From: Cytobacillus massiliigabonensis
GTDB taxonomy: Bacteria > Bacillota > Bacilli > Bacillales > Cytobacillaceae
Assembly: GCF_900199725.1 (NCBI RefSeq)
Contig: NZ_LT904902.1
Span: 1,045,401 to 1,109,400, forward strand
DNA: 64,000 nucleotides
Direction: 5' to 3'
The stretch's first letter is position 1. Every line of letters begins with the position of its first letter. Shown here one piece after another: positions 8,603 to 17,563 of this stretch. Under the pieces are notes generated by a model that worked only from the letters and a program-made list of their open reading frames with translations, was not told where the DNA came from and did no database searches. Position numbers and translations under genes: made by a program.

Positions 8603-11227
8603 TTACCAGTTTTTCCAATGTCCTTCTGGATCAATACTCGCAAGTCGAACCCATCCATTTTGAACCTTTTCTCGAAAGGCTAAATCATTATTTAACAGCC
8701 GTTCTACATATATGCGAGGCGCTTGAATGACAATAAGTAAACGAAGAGGAGAATGATAAGCCTCTTGATCTGATTGCATGACAGATTGCCAAGGCAGTCC
8801 GGCTAATAAGTCACTTGCATTCCCCTGCATCACACCGAGTCCTGCTGTAACGGTTTGCGTTGCTTTATTTCCACTGCCATAAAAATGAGGTGCTACCGTT
8901 GATGCGTAATATTGTAAATTAATCCATTGGGTCACTGTTCCTGGCCCTGCAATAATATTAGCTAGGAGATCCCCTCTTTCATCCTGATTCCAATCATAAT
9001 TATGAAGGAAAGCTCTGCCTTCCAAGTCAATATCCTGAGTCAGTTCACGTTGACCGATAATAAAAGCAGCATTACGGGCTAATCCCCATTCCGGACGGAT
9101 TTCACTCCAATCTTCCGCAAATCGGTGTGCCTCAGCCTTCGGGTTTTTAAGTTTTGATTTGAAATTCGGCAAATGGGCTAGACGCTCTGCATTTGCATGA
9201 TGACTCACTTTAGGCATAATGGCCTCGATACGATCAAAAGCTTCTTTTGCAGCTTCGGAAAGTTCAGGAACATAGATCCAGTGTAATTCGTCCACCGTTG
9301 TTTTATGCTCAGCTGCTGCGAAAACGGTGTCTTCTGGGATATCAATCCCGCAAGAAGCAAGCCCTTCTCTAACTTCAGGAAGATTACATAAAGCAGCCAA
9401 AACTCTGGCATTGAATCCACCAGCTGCCCCGCCGCAAGCACCACAGTCGATAGCAGCGGAGTAAGGGTTGTTTGTACTATGACTGCCATGTCCGCATATG
9501 GCAACTAATGGCGCGAAATTCTCTGTTAGCCCCATCATTTTTAGAGCTTGGCGGGCATAATCTACTTTTTCTTTTTTAGAAAATCCAACAGGCAGCTCTT
9601 CTTCTATGTGATGAACATGATTTAGCAAAAGCTTTGTATTTGGTTTACGTAACCACGTCTCACGAAGGTTACGAATGAAACGATCAGTACTTCTCGGTAC
9701 AAAGCTGCGTGCTACCATTTGGAGACTAATCCAAGGTCCACTTATCTCAGGTAAAAGTAAGCTCGAAAGTACATTCTGCTTCATCGTTTTAAATGTATAA
9801 CTTAAGGAATGAACTGCTTGCTTGCGCTGCTGATATAATTTGAGTTCATTTTTATCAGCAGCCTCTTTGATTGTGTGCTGAGGTTTTAGCATAACCGGCA
9901 AAGAAGAATGACTATGATTACTCCCGAGTTCACTCGTTGCAATCGGTAAGCCAAAGAAACCGGCAATTCCTATCGTTTCAAACGGACCTTCTTTTTCAAG
10001 CTGACGGCGGAAGGGTTCTGATCGTACATCAATGCAGAATGCTAATTGAGCTAAGACAGATTTTTTTTTGTTGGTTTTATGCTGTTTAGAGAGTATCTTC
10101 TGACTTAATCGATCTGTGTGTGTTTGTTCCCAAGCTTCTAACCAGAGTTTCCTGCGAAGCTTCTCATCAAATCTATAGGCAAATGATAAATATTCGTTTT
10201 GTTTAGCCGCTGACATCTGTGACCATTCCTCGATTGTAAGGCCTCCCCAATGGAGCCAAGATGCTATAAGCTGCGTAATAGGAACCTTTTTTTCAGAACG
10301 TCGATTAGTCAATGGTAAGCAGGGCTTTATAAGAGCCCACTCTATGGAAATTCGAACGGCTAAATATTCTGTTAGGAGTGCATGTTCATAGCTCGAATGT
10401 CTGGAACGCCAAAGCATCATTCCTGCCCATCCAGGCAAGGAAAGTAAATGACCTTCAAGATATGTCTGTATGTCTGATTCAGGGATAGCTAGTGCGAATA
10501 ACGCTTCTTTTAAAGCCATATGTGCCTCTTGCGGCCAGCCTTTTAATCTATCACGCTGCTTTTTGCTTAGTGCCGGATCATATTGAATGAGACGCCTCCA
10601 AGCACGATAGAAGCCTTCCTCCCGATTTGGCATAGTCCAGCCTGCCTGAGAGTCATCAAGATATAATTTACACCACTTGATGACATGATGATCGAGCGCA
10701 TTGACTGCCCTTTCACCATCTTGATTCTCTATATATGAACTTAGAGGCTGCATGAAAAAATTCTCGGTCTTGTCCCTATTTAGTCCACTTAATCCATCTG
10801 CCAATTTCTTCAGTTTAAATGAAGATAATAGGGTAGAAGGTATTGGATCTAATCTTAGTGCAGCATGACAAAATCGCTCCACAACGTCCCGTTGAATTTG
10901 AAAGGATTGTGTATCAATCCACCGCTTCAGACCCATTTCCACATAAGCTTCATCAATCTCGCCTTTCCTATTTGCCGAAAGGATCATAGAAGCACTAGGG
11001 TATAAATCAACATCACGAGTATCTTTTAACCAGCCTGCAACTTGGTCAAAAGATTGCTTTTCGAGTCCCATCCACGGATTACGTGCCGCAAATGTAGAAA
11101 TTGGCCAAAGTGGCGCAATCACTTGGCTAGCAGATTCAACTAAAGCATCTATATCACTTTCTTGAAAATCGGCAATTGTATTTTTCTTTTTCAAGTTTTC
11201 CCTCGTTAATACAGTTGTTACACTCAT
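8603..11227 (-). CDS. dabA: DabA, inorganic-carbon uptake subunit (DUF2309/YbcC)
   Basis: About 874 residues. It carries the zinc-site motifs of DabA, which resembles a beta-carbonic anhydrase: FCIDVRSEPFRR near residue 397 (Cys and Asp), ICGHGSHSTNNPY near 577 (His) and IDCGACGG near 595 (Cys). DabA with membrane partner DabB forms an energy-coupled CO2/bicarbonate accumulation system at the membrane. The ATG at 11227 is placed 9 nt after GGAGG; a GTG at 11230 is also possible. The ribosome site overlaps the dabB stop, so translation is probably coupled. All ligands are present, so the protein looks functional. Confidence 0.95.
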   Translation of the reverse strand: MSVTTVLTRENLKKKNTIADFQESDIDALVESASQVIAPLWPISTFAARNPWMGLEKQSFDQVAGWLKDTRDVDLYPSASMILSANRKGEIDEAYVEMGLKRWIDTQSFQIQRDVVERFCHAALRLDPIPSTLLSSFKLKKLADGLSGLNRDKTENFFMQPLSSYIENQDGERAVNALDHHVIKWCKLYLDDSQAGWTMPNREEGFYRAWRRLIQYDPALSKKQRDRLKGWPQEAHMALKEALFALAIPESDIQTYLEGHLLSLPGWAGMMLWRSRHSSYEHALLTEYLAVRISIEWALIKPCLPLTNRRSEKKVPITQLIASWLHWGGLTIEEWSQMSAAKQNEYLSFAYRFDEKLRRKLWLEAWEQTHTDRLSQKILSKQHKTNKKKSVLAQLAFCIDVRSEPFRRQLEKEGPFETIGIAGFFGLPIATSELGSNHSHSSLPVMLKPQHTIKEAADKNELKLYQQRKQAVHSLSYTFKTMKQNVLSSLLLPEISGPWISLQMVARSFVPRSTDRFIRNLRETWLRKPNTKLLLNHVHHIEEELPVGFSKKEKVDYARQALKMMGLTENFAPLVAICGHGSHSTNNPYSAAIDCGACGGAAGGFNARVLAALCNLPEVREGLASCGIDIPEDTVFAAAEHKTTVDELHWIYVPELSEAAKEAFDRIEAIMPKVSHHANAERLAHLPNFKSKLKNPKAEAHRFAEDWSEIRPEWGLARNAAFIIGQRELTQDIDLEGRAFLHNYDWNQDERGDLLANIIAGPGTVTQWINLQYYASTVAPHFYGSGNKATQTVTAGLGVMQGNASDLLAGLPWQSVMQSDQEAYHSPLRLLIVIQAPRIYVERLLNNDLAFREKVQNGWVRLASIDPEGHWKNW

Positions 11228-11241
11228 CACTGATCCCCTCC

Positions 11242-12759
11242 TTATGATAAATATTGTTTCAGGTAGTTTGGATGACTCTCTACTGACTTTGGTTTTGCTT
11301 CACCTAATCGCACTAACCAAAGATAGAGTACTGCGAAGGCTGATGAAGAACGATTACGAGCAGCCCACGTACCTATTGCACTCCCAAATAGTAAGAGACA
11401 TACGACAATGATGACAGCAGGCATCGGAGGCTGAACACTCTGTATCACAGTTGTATGCAGCCACTTATAGAAAAGGTGATGAATGCTGAAATAAACGATG
11501 GCGGCCCCTCCTAGAATGGATAAGCCAGCCATTCGGCCCATCCTCCCTTCTCCAAAAGCGACGAGCTGTGTCCAAGAAACGGACAATGACCACCCTAAGA
11601 TGAACGCACTAATCAATCGATACCCCTCAGAAGGTGCCATGAGCCAAAAAGCAGCTCCTACAACTATGCCTAAAGTCCGGCCAGCCATTATTAAAAAATA
11701 GGATGACCTTTCATTAACCCGAGCAGGCGCTTCGAAACGACGGACTGCCGAACCAGCCTGTAAAAACAGTGTAGCTTTGAACAAACCATGTAAAATAAGA
11801 TGAATAATAGCTGCTATATACGCGCCTAATGCACACTGAATGAGCATAAACCCCATTTGTGCAATCGTAGAGCCTACTAACTGACGCTTATAATCCACCT
11901 GGACTAAACTAATGCCAGTCCCAATCAATACAGAAATACTTGCAAGAATAAGTAATACAATCGAAGCGATATCCCCATTAAAAAGCGGTGAAAATCTGGC
12001 TAGCATAATCCCTCCTGCATTTACTAAACCTGCGTGCATAATCGCAGAAACAGGCGTCGGAGCAACAGCAGACTCAATTAACCATCTTTGGAATGGCCAT
12101 TGGGCCGCTGGAATGATCACTGCTAATACAATCAATAAATTAATCCCTGTTCTTTCCCATCCTTCAAGTTGAGCTATATTTTCATTTGTTAGAGCTGTTG
12201 ATAGCTGCCATTGACCTGTGACTTGAAAAAGCCAAATCACAGCTAATAATAATGAAAACCAGCTTAATGAAAATAAACGGCCTGAAACCTTAGATGCTTC
12301 ACTTGCAGCTTTCCATCCACGGTTTAACCTTATAAGCAAGGTTAAACCGGCGAGAGTTGCTCCCCATGATAGGATCATCAAGCGGAGATCATCACTTAGC
12401 CATGCAATGGAAGCAGCACCTGTAGTGAAAGTGAAAAGCATAAAATATTTTCGATACGAACGATCGCCCATTAAATAGCGTGCAGCAAAACGCTGAATGA
12501 TTAAACCAATTGCCAGAACAAAAAAAACAATTAACCAAGCTAAGGTATCCAAGTGCCAAGGACCCACATTTCCATTCACATGATTATTAAAAAGGGCCAA
12601 CAAGGAAACCAAAGGCGGTAATGCCAAGATCCCAATATGAATTCGAACATAACTCATGGGTACTCGTGGATGTAAAAACAATAGGCCACTTAGCAAAGAA
12701 GCAAGAAGTATCATAAAAAATAATGTTAACAAGGATGATAAACTCAGCGAAACGAACAT
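11242..12759 (-). CDS. dabB: DabB, proton-channel-like membrane subunit (NuoL/NdhF family)
   Basis: 505 residues with about 13 membrane helices. The proton-translocating-module core is clear: WLIESAVAPTPVSAIMHAGL near residue 230, then FKATLFLQAGSAVRR near 330 and a conserved Lys in the helix before it. These are hallmarks of the NuoL/MrpA antiporter-like family. The gene directly precedes dabA (15 nt between stop and start), the arrangement of dabBA carbon-concentrating operons, so it is not a complex I subunit. A long hairpin with a T-run lies in the leader, about 115 nt upstream. Confidence 0.93.
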   Translation of the reverse strand: MFVSLSLSSLLTLFFMILLASLLSGLLFLHPRVPMSYVRIHIGILALPPLVSLLALFNNHVNGNVGPWHLDTLAWLIVFFVLAIGLIIQRFAARYLMGDRSYRKYFMLFTFTTGAASIAWLSDDLRLMILSWGATLAGLTLLIRLNRGWKAASEASKVSGRLFSLSWFSLLLAVIWLFQVTGQWQLSTALTNENIAQLEGWERTGINLLIVLAVIIPAAQWPFQRWLIESAVAPTPVSAIMHAGLVNAGGIMLARFSPLFNGDIASIVLLILASISVLIGTGISLVQVDYKRQLVGSTIAQMGFMLIQCALGAYIAAIIHLILHGLFKATLFLQAGSAVRRFEAPARVNERSSYFLIMAGRTLGIVVGAAFWLMAPSEGYRLISAFILGWSLSVSWTQLVAFGEGRMGRMAGLSILGGAAIVYFSIHHLFYKWLHTTVIQSVQPPMPAVIIVVCLLLFGSAIGTWAARNRSSSAFAVLYLWLVRLGEAKPKSVESHPNYLKQYLS

Positions 12760-12868
12760 TTAAAATTCTCCCTTTTTCAAGCAGATTAACGACAAAAAAC
12801 CTTTGATTAAGGTGATTTTTTCTAGATATTCATACACTTTTTTTGATGGGTTTACTATTTTTCTCAAT

Positions 12869-12933
12869 AAAAAAACCGACAACTCTCAATCATTCAATGA
12901 TGTTATCAATCATTGAATCTTGAAAATTGCCGG
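12869..12933 (-). terminator. Long hairpin with T-run upstream of dabB
   Basis: On the minus strand CCGGCAA (12927-12933) pairs with TTGTCGG (12876-12882), and inside it a perfect 10-bp repeat (12892-12901 with 12909-12918, 7-nt loop) extends the stem. Seven T residues follow. It has the form of an intrinsic terminator about 110 nt before the dabB start, and could end a leader transcript or isolate the operon from upstream. Confidence 0.65.
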
Positions 12934-13092
12934 CTTCACTTCAACTAACTTCCGCGAAGTTTTTTGAAGAGCTACCTTTTATTAGGTTTTTTAATTATAT
13001 ATGTTAACTTTATATTTTAACTATCTATTAAACAAACATCGGTATATCTTTCATTAATTCTTTATGAAATAAATCGATTTATGTTACTCTTC

Positions 13093-13185
13093 CTATTTTA
13101 TATTTGGATACTTTTTCATCCAGTCAATATGAAATATTAAAAGAATGCTAAAGGCCAAATAAATTAAAATGGCAAAAATAAACAT
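13093..13185 (-). CDS. Possible 30-residue membrane miniprotein
   Basis: An ATG at 13185 opens MFIFAILIYLAFSILLIFH followed by IDWMKKYPNIK and a TAG. It is one hydrophobic helix with a basic tail. The purine-rich CGGAAG abuts the ATG directly, so the ribosome site is poor. An in-frame stop lies just upstream, so it is not the tail of a longer gene in this frame. It may be a true small protein or the end of a decayed gene. Confidence 0.3.
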   Translation of the reverse strand: MFIFAILIYLAFSILLIFHIDWMKKYPNIK

Positions 13186-13333
13186 CTTCCGATTAGTAAG
13201 TTAAGTATACGATATGCCAATTTATTAAAATTGTCAACAAGCAAGACTCTATATACTATATTAATGGAATACTCCACATCCATGATATGACCGATCTCTG
13301 CAACAGTTTCAGGAAGTGGATACTCTATAGATT

Positions 13334-13364
13334 AAAAAACAGCATTCCTTGTTAAAGGAATACC
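13334..13364 (-). terminator. Terminator after the frameshifted membrane gene
   Basis: On the minus strand GGTATTCCTT-TAAC-AAGGAATGCT forms a stem and is followed by GTTTTTTAAT, immediately past the stop at 13368. Confidence 0.7.
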
Positions 13365-13367
13365 ATT

Positions 13368-13842
13368 TTAATAAGACTTTATTACGTTATTTTTTTCAAA
13401 CAAATATTGAAATCCATACAAGAAAAAAGCTTTGTAAAAAAAGTACAGGAAGAATTGAAATTTATTTATTTTTACTAATTTATACAATTTTAATTTAGAA
13501 AAAAAACTCGTTAAAGGAACAGTAAAAATTACTCCACCAATCGCATTAAACAAAAGAAACTTTATAAAAATTCCCATACGCCCATTTTAATGTGCATAAA
13601 GCCATCACTAACATAGGACCGATAAGAAAAGGAATTTCATTTCGGATAGAGGAATGAGGATTATTGTAAAACGTCCACCATTTACGCCGTTTACCAATCT
13701 GAAGATCTAAACTGCATAATAGAATCGAAAGAATAGTGGCTGGGAAATATCTCTTGATCGTTTTCGATCCTAACAATGGGATTGTAAGCCATGATACGAT
13801 GATCATTGAAATATTTAGTAACATCTGATTTTTCTTTGACAT
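13368..13842 (-). pseudogene. Membrane protein gene interrupted by a single frameshift
   Basis: The first frame (13842 to 13546, 98 residues) has membrane helices and ends WAYGNFYKVSFV; a second frame (13577 to 13368) continues as IKFLLFNAIGGVIF and FNKFQFFLYFFYKAFFLYGF-like sequence (observed INKFQFFLYFFYKAF). Removing one T from the T5 run near 13563-13567 would join them into about 155 residues with four or five helices. The upstream part has a good start (MSKKNQMLLNISM) and the downstream part has its own terminator. I read this as one gene with a +1 insertion in a homopolymer: a recent mutation, a phase-variable tract or a sequencing error. Confidence 0.65.
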
Positions 13843-14066
13843 AGCCCTACCCCTTAAACCAAATATTTAACTTATTATCTCTCTTTATTTTTTATATTAT
13901 TCTGCCCGTTACTTTAATTAACCTTTACAATATTTCCTTAAAACCATAAATGTTTTATCAAACCCTTAACATAAAAAGAGAGCGCAATTCTTACTGCTGA
14001 ATTGCTCCCTCCAAAATAGCTTTATTCTTTTTTCATTATTAAATCATTTTCTAATACTTTTGTGTT

Positions 14067-14513
14067 TTAACTTAAATTAGTTCCCCACAAAGCATTTAAA
14101 AACAAAATATATAGCGTGAATAATCCTGTTATTATCGTAAAGATTACCGGGATCATTCTTAAAGTTTTGTTTTTTCTTATTGCTTTTATATAAACAGCAA
14201 AAGAAAGGATTGCAAAAACATAATAAAGATAAAACATAAGATCATGTGTTAGCGGCCCCAAAAATAGTCCAAGCACTGAAAATTGAATTAAAAACGCCAA
14301 AATAGAAATAGCTATCCACCTTAGCTCATTTTTAATTGATACGATATTTTTAATGGAGTAAAGGATTGAAATGAAGACTAATGCAGCAAGCAGCCATTCG
14401 TATAAGAAAAACAATGATTCAACATTTACGGCAAAATAATATCCGAGAATGGATAGCGGGATGATGGTAAGCAGTAAATAAACATTTATTTTGAGATGTA
14501 AGGATTGTCTTAT
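14067..14513 (-). CDS. Membrane protein of about 148 residues with an apparent ATA start
   Basis: The frame from a TTG at 14414 codes for 115 residues with four helices, but reading stays open upstream to a strong AAAAGGAGG (14522-14530) followed 8 nt later by ATA at 14513-14511. From there the protein reads RQSLHLKINVYLLLTIIPLS, then ILGYYFAVNV, giving an extra N-terminal helix and a natural length. No ATG, GTG or TTG lies between the ribosome site and 14414 in this frame. Either initiation uses AUA, or an ATG has mutated and the gene is impaired, or the shorter TTG form is made. The family is not recognised. Confidence 0.55.
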   Translation of the reverse strand: MRQSLHLKINVYLLLTIIPLSILGYYFAVNVESLFFLYEWLLAALVFISILYSIKNIVSIKNELRWIAISILAFLIQFSVLGLFLGPLTHDLMFYLYYVFAILSFAVYIKAIRKNKTLRMIPVIFTIITGLFTLYILFLNALWGTNLS

Positions 14514-14534
14514 TTTTTCCCCCTCCTTTTTATT

Positions 14535-14935
14535 GAATATAAGGATTACTTCTTGTAATCATATTATCATAAAAATTAAATCTACTGTCAGACGGATGTA
14601 GAAGAATGACACTTTTCTTAATTTAACAACTATTTTCTGTTTTCTCTTTTTTACATTAATCTTTTCAAATATCATCTTCTTTCACATCCACTTTAACACT
14701 AAAATGTGTAGCAAAAAGTCTCCTTGTGTTTATTATCTATTCTATTAGAAAGCCTCTAACTCCTTGTTCAACTAAAAATTAAAAAGGCGGTTCCTTATTA
14801 AACACGCCCGATTGTAGTAGATCAAGAAAATGGTTTTTTCTCTTTGCTTGTTAAACTATAGCACCCTTTAGTTGTTGAAGTTTTTTTCATTAAAATTTAA
14901 ATATAAATCCTAGCATTAATTAAGTAACCAGGGAA
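14535..14935. other. Intergenic stretch without a gene
   Basis: About 400 nt of AT-rich sequence between the membrane gene and the hairpin repeat. No convincing reading frame or RNA gene is seen. Confidence 0.5.
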
Positions 14936-14940
14936 AGTAA

Positions 14941-15130
14941 AATAAGCGTAAAATATCCGGTTATTTGCTGAATAAAGCAAGATTCGGGATAAATAAGGGG
15001 AGTTTTTCCGCTTATACTAAGCAAACCCCCCCATTTTCACGGTTTTTTGAGTCAATAAGGGTAATTTCTACGTCTATTATAGATTTTTTCAATACTTTTT
15101 ACCAAATAAGCGGAATTCTTCCGTCTATTT
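14941..15130. repeat. Composite repeat of four AATAAGCGGAA/TTCCGCTTATT palindromes
   Basis: Four imperfect palindromes with consensus AATAAGCGGAA..TTCCGCTTATT begin at 14941, 14992, 15054 and 15105, so the spacings are 51, 62 and 51 nt. The same array occurs at 39440-39629 in opposite orientation with spacings 52, 62 and 53. The second unit here is nearly identical to the reverse complement of the third unit there. The array lies between genes and carries no frame. Confidence 0.72.
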
Positions 15131-15491
15131 CATCAGATTGTATGTTTAACTTGCTCCCCCAACCTTAAGGAGAGGCATTTGACTTAAAAACCTCATTTAC
15201 TTCCCCACTATTTATGCTAAATTACATCCTCAACAATCTGACCCGATTGTTGAACGTTATATATAAAATATTCATACATTTCTATCATAAAAAGGCATCT
15301 AAAAATCAGTAATGTTTTTACTTATTTCCTTATAACGAGACCAATGTAGATAGTGACGTCCCTCTAGGAAAATGAGCTTATTAGAAGACAACTGGCTTAT
15401 TTGCTTCCATTTACTTTTAGTTCTCCAAAGCACAATCCTCACATAAATATCAGTTTATCTCGCTAAGCGTAACTACCAGTATACTCATTCT

Positions 15492-15520
15492 TTGATTTTT
15501 AACTGTTTTAACGTTATAAT
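15492..15520 (+). promoter_or_regulatory. Sigma-A-type promoter of the manganese riboswitch transcript
   Basis: TTGATT (15492-15497), a 17-nt spacer and TATAAT (15515-15520). Transcription should begin near 15527, about 20 nt ahead of the aptamer. Confidence 0.7.
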
Positions 15521-15545
15521 AGTAGTATCGTAAATAAACATAATC

Positions 15546-15670
15546 CTCTAAAGGGGAGTAGCTTTAATAACAAAGTCGTCATTCCGGGATGCGAGTCCCC
15601 GGCTTTGTTAGCAATGTCCATTGTTAGCGAGACCTTTACCATTAAGTTGGTGAAGGTCTTTTTATTTTTA
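15546..15670 (+). ncRNA. yybP-ykoY (Mn2+) riboswitch with its terminator
   Basis: The conserved 5' loop AAAGGGGAGTAGC (15550-15562) and the 3' part GTTAGCGAGACCTTTACC (15624-15640) are the signature of this class, which binds Mn2+ and usually turns on manganese exporters or TerC proteins. The terminator stem (15630-15641 with 15647-15659) and a T-rich tail follow, so metal binding would prevent termination. The usual target gene is not present; the next gene is kinase-like. Confidence 0.88.
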
Positions 15671-15700
15671 AAGACCCTTACTGATTGCAGTAAGGGTCTT
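15671..15700 (+). terminator. Second hairpin directly after the riboswitch terminator
   Basis: A perfect 13-bp stem (15671-15683 with 15688-15700) with a 4-nt loop. Its 5' arm (AAAGACC) could also pair with the 3' arm of the riboswitch terminator (GGTCTTT), so the two hairpins compete. No T-run follows on the plus strand, so it may not terminate. Confidence 0.5.
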
Positions 15701-15842
15701 CTAACTTTCAGGGAAGTCATCTGTTTTTATTTTAAAAACGTTTTATAGATTATCTATCATTCAGAAAGAGTGATGCCCATTGTTTCGCAAATAAGCTGAA
15801 CATAGCAAATAACAATAAACTTTTAAAAAGGAGTTGTGGCTA

Positions 15843-16520
15843 ATGAGAGAGGAGTGGATATTTGCTGATAAACACCTATCAAAAATTTCGATTTCTTCAA
15901 ATCCAAATAACGAGCCTGTATCGGTCCATGGAAACTCTGCTCATTTAAAATGTATTGGGATAGGAACTGATGCAGCTGTTTTTCAATCCATTGATGTTCC
16001 AGCCTATGTATTTAAAGTGTATGCGGATGATAAAATTCAAAAGGTTCAAATAGAAAAGGAAGTCTATGAATTATTAGGAGACTCCCCTTATTTTTCTACA
16101 TGTTTTGGTTATAAAGATAATTATCTTGTTCTAAACTTTGAGGAAGGAATCACTTTATATGATTGTTTACTGCAAGGCATTTCTATTCCAAAACAGGTTA
16201 TTGAAGATGTCGATCAGGCAAGAGAATATGTGCGTCAAAAAGGATTAAATCCCCGTGACATCCACATGAAAAATGTCTTGTTACAAAATGGCAAAGCAAA
16301 AATAATTGATGTTTCCGAGTATGTTCAGCCAGGAAATGATTTAAGATGGGAGCATTTGAGAAAGGCATATCATCAGTATTACCATTTAATTGCGGGAAAA
16401 CCGATTCCACTCCAATTAATAGAAATGATTCGAAAAAAATATAATCATAGGAGCAAAAATTCTCTCACTTTTGAAGAATTTATGGATAATAACAAGTTTC
16501 TTACATCGTTTTGGAAATAA
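15843..16520 (+). CDS. Protein-kinase-like protein (YrzF-like)
   Basis: 225 residues from the ATG at 15843, 9 nt after AAGGAG; an in-frame TTG at 15834 abuts the site. Kinase features are a glycine-loop-like GIGTDAAVF near residue 37, the Lys of VFKVYADD, a catalytic-loop form LNPRDIHMKNVLL with Asp and Asn near 138, and KIIDVSEY in place of DFG. The activation segment and C-lobe are short. This resembles small Bacillus kinase-like proteins such as YrzF, whose substrates are unknown to me. It is the first gene after the manganese riboswitch, about 170 nt away, with nothing between. Confidence 0.72.
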   Translation: MREEWIFADKHLSKISISSNPNNEPVSVHGNSAHLKCIGIGTDAAVFQSIDVPAYVFKVYADDKIQKVQIEKEVYELLGDSPYFSTCFGYKDNYLVLNFEEGITLYDCLLQGISIPKQVIEDVDQAREYVRQKGLNPRDIHMKNVLLQNGKAKIIDVSEYVQPGNDLRWEHLRKAYHQYYHLIAGKPIPLQLIEMIRKKYNHRSKNSLTFEEFMDNNKFLTSFWK

Positions 16521-16714
16521 GAAAATGCTAAATTCTCAATAAGTGCATCCTTGCTAGTCTCTCTTATTTCTTCTCGTATATGGTCTCTATCCTATCGCTT
16601 TTGTAAAGCAAACTACGATTTGGCTAATAGAAATTAAAGGAGTATACTATAAGTAGGCGATTTTTTCGCTCAATAATATTTGTAATATATTATTCTCATA
16701 AAGGAGTCTTTTAA

Positions 16715-17194
16715 ATGTCTGAAGAGAAATTGTCAGATTTAATTAGCCCTGAAGCCGTGATTAATTTTGAAACTGGTGCGATTAAAGCAAGCACTTTGGA
16801 TTCAATCATCAATCTTTTGCCTTTTGAAATGGGCTTTTGCGATGCCAACGATATTTTCCGCTGGTATTCAAATAATCCAAACCGCGTGCATGGCCGCCGT
16901 AAAGAAGCGATTGGTCGCCCTGTGCTTGAGCTTCACCCCAAAATGGCTCACCACGTTGAAAAATTACTGAACGATTTCCGTTCTGGCGCACGTGACGAAT
17001 GGGAATTTTGGTTCCCAAAACGCTCTGGTGAGGAAACTGGTCAAATTTACCAAAAGTTCATGGCTGTACGTGATAAAAATGGAAAATACCTAGGCTGTAT
17101 GGATGTGACCGTGAATATCGACCTTTTCAAAGGAAAAGAAGGCAAACATACCCCTGAAACGATTGACGAATTTATAGCTATTAAGCCTGAATAA
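16715..17194 (+). CDS. PAS-domain protein with foreign-looking codon use
   Basis: 159 residues with an AAAGGAG site upstream. One PAS domain spans about residues 28-135: LLPFEMGFCDANDIFRWYSN, GRRKEAIGRPVLELHP, FWFPKRSGE and YQKFMAVRDKNGKYLGCMDV. It resembles the C-terminal PAS of DUF438 proteins, without the DUF438 part. A stand-alone PAS of this kind may sense a ligand or pair with a partner. The middle of the gene uses CGC, CGT, GCG and CTG codons much more than its neighbours, which suggests acquisition. A clear terminator follows. Confidence 0.78.
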   Translation: MSEEKLSDLISPEAVINFETGAIKASTLDSIINLLPFEMGFCDANDIFRWYSNNPNRVHGRRKEAIGRPVLELHPKMAHHVEKLLNDFRSGARDEWEFWFPKRSGEETGQIYQKFMAVRDKNGKYLGCMDVTVNIDLFKGKEGKHTPETIDEFIAIKPE

Positions 17195-17226
17195 TAATAA
17201 AATCTTTCTCATTTGAGAAGCTGCTG

Positions 17227-17270
17227 AAAAACACATTGAATTCTCTAAATCAATGTGTTTTTCTTTATAA
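17227..17270 (+). terminator. Terminator after the PAS gene
   Basis: A 13-bp stem AAAAACACATTGA/TCAATGTGTTTTT (17227-17239 with 17250-17262) with a 10-nt loop, followed by CTTTATAAT. Confidence 0.85.
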
Positions 17271-17563
17271 TAGACGACTTACCAAGTTTTGGAGGTTATT
17301 TAAAGCAGTAAACACGGAAACCGTTTTATATTGGCTATTTCCCACAGGAACTCAAACATCGACAGAAAGAAAACTAATAAAAATCAAAACGTAAATGACT
17401 TTTCTTTGACTTGAAGAATTGATTAGTATTATCCTCATGACCATTTACACATTCAAGCAATAGGAGAAGGAGTATTAAGCGATCACCAACTTATCAATAA
17501 ACTATATATAAGCAAATAATCACAAAAAAGCTTTTCTGCAAATTTAGAAACCTCCCCGTTACT

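Noticed and set aside
9205..9504. Second minus-strand frame inside dabA
   Set aside because: Shadow of dabA; the dabA frame carries the conserved zinc motifs.
15514..15720. Minus-strand frame of 68 residues
   Set aside because: It lies on the antisense strand of the manganese riboswitch and its hairpins, which explain the open reading.
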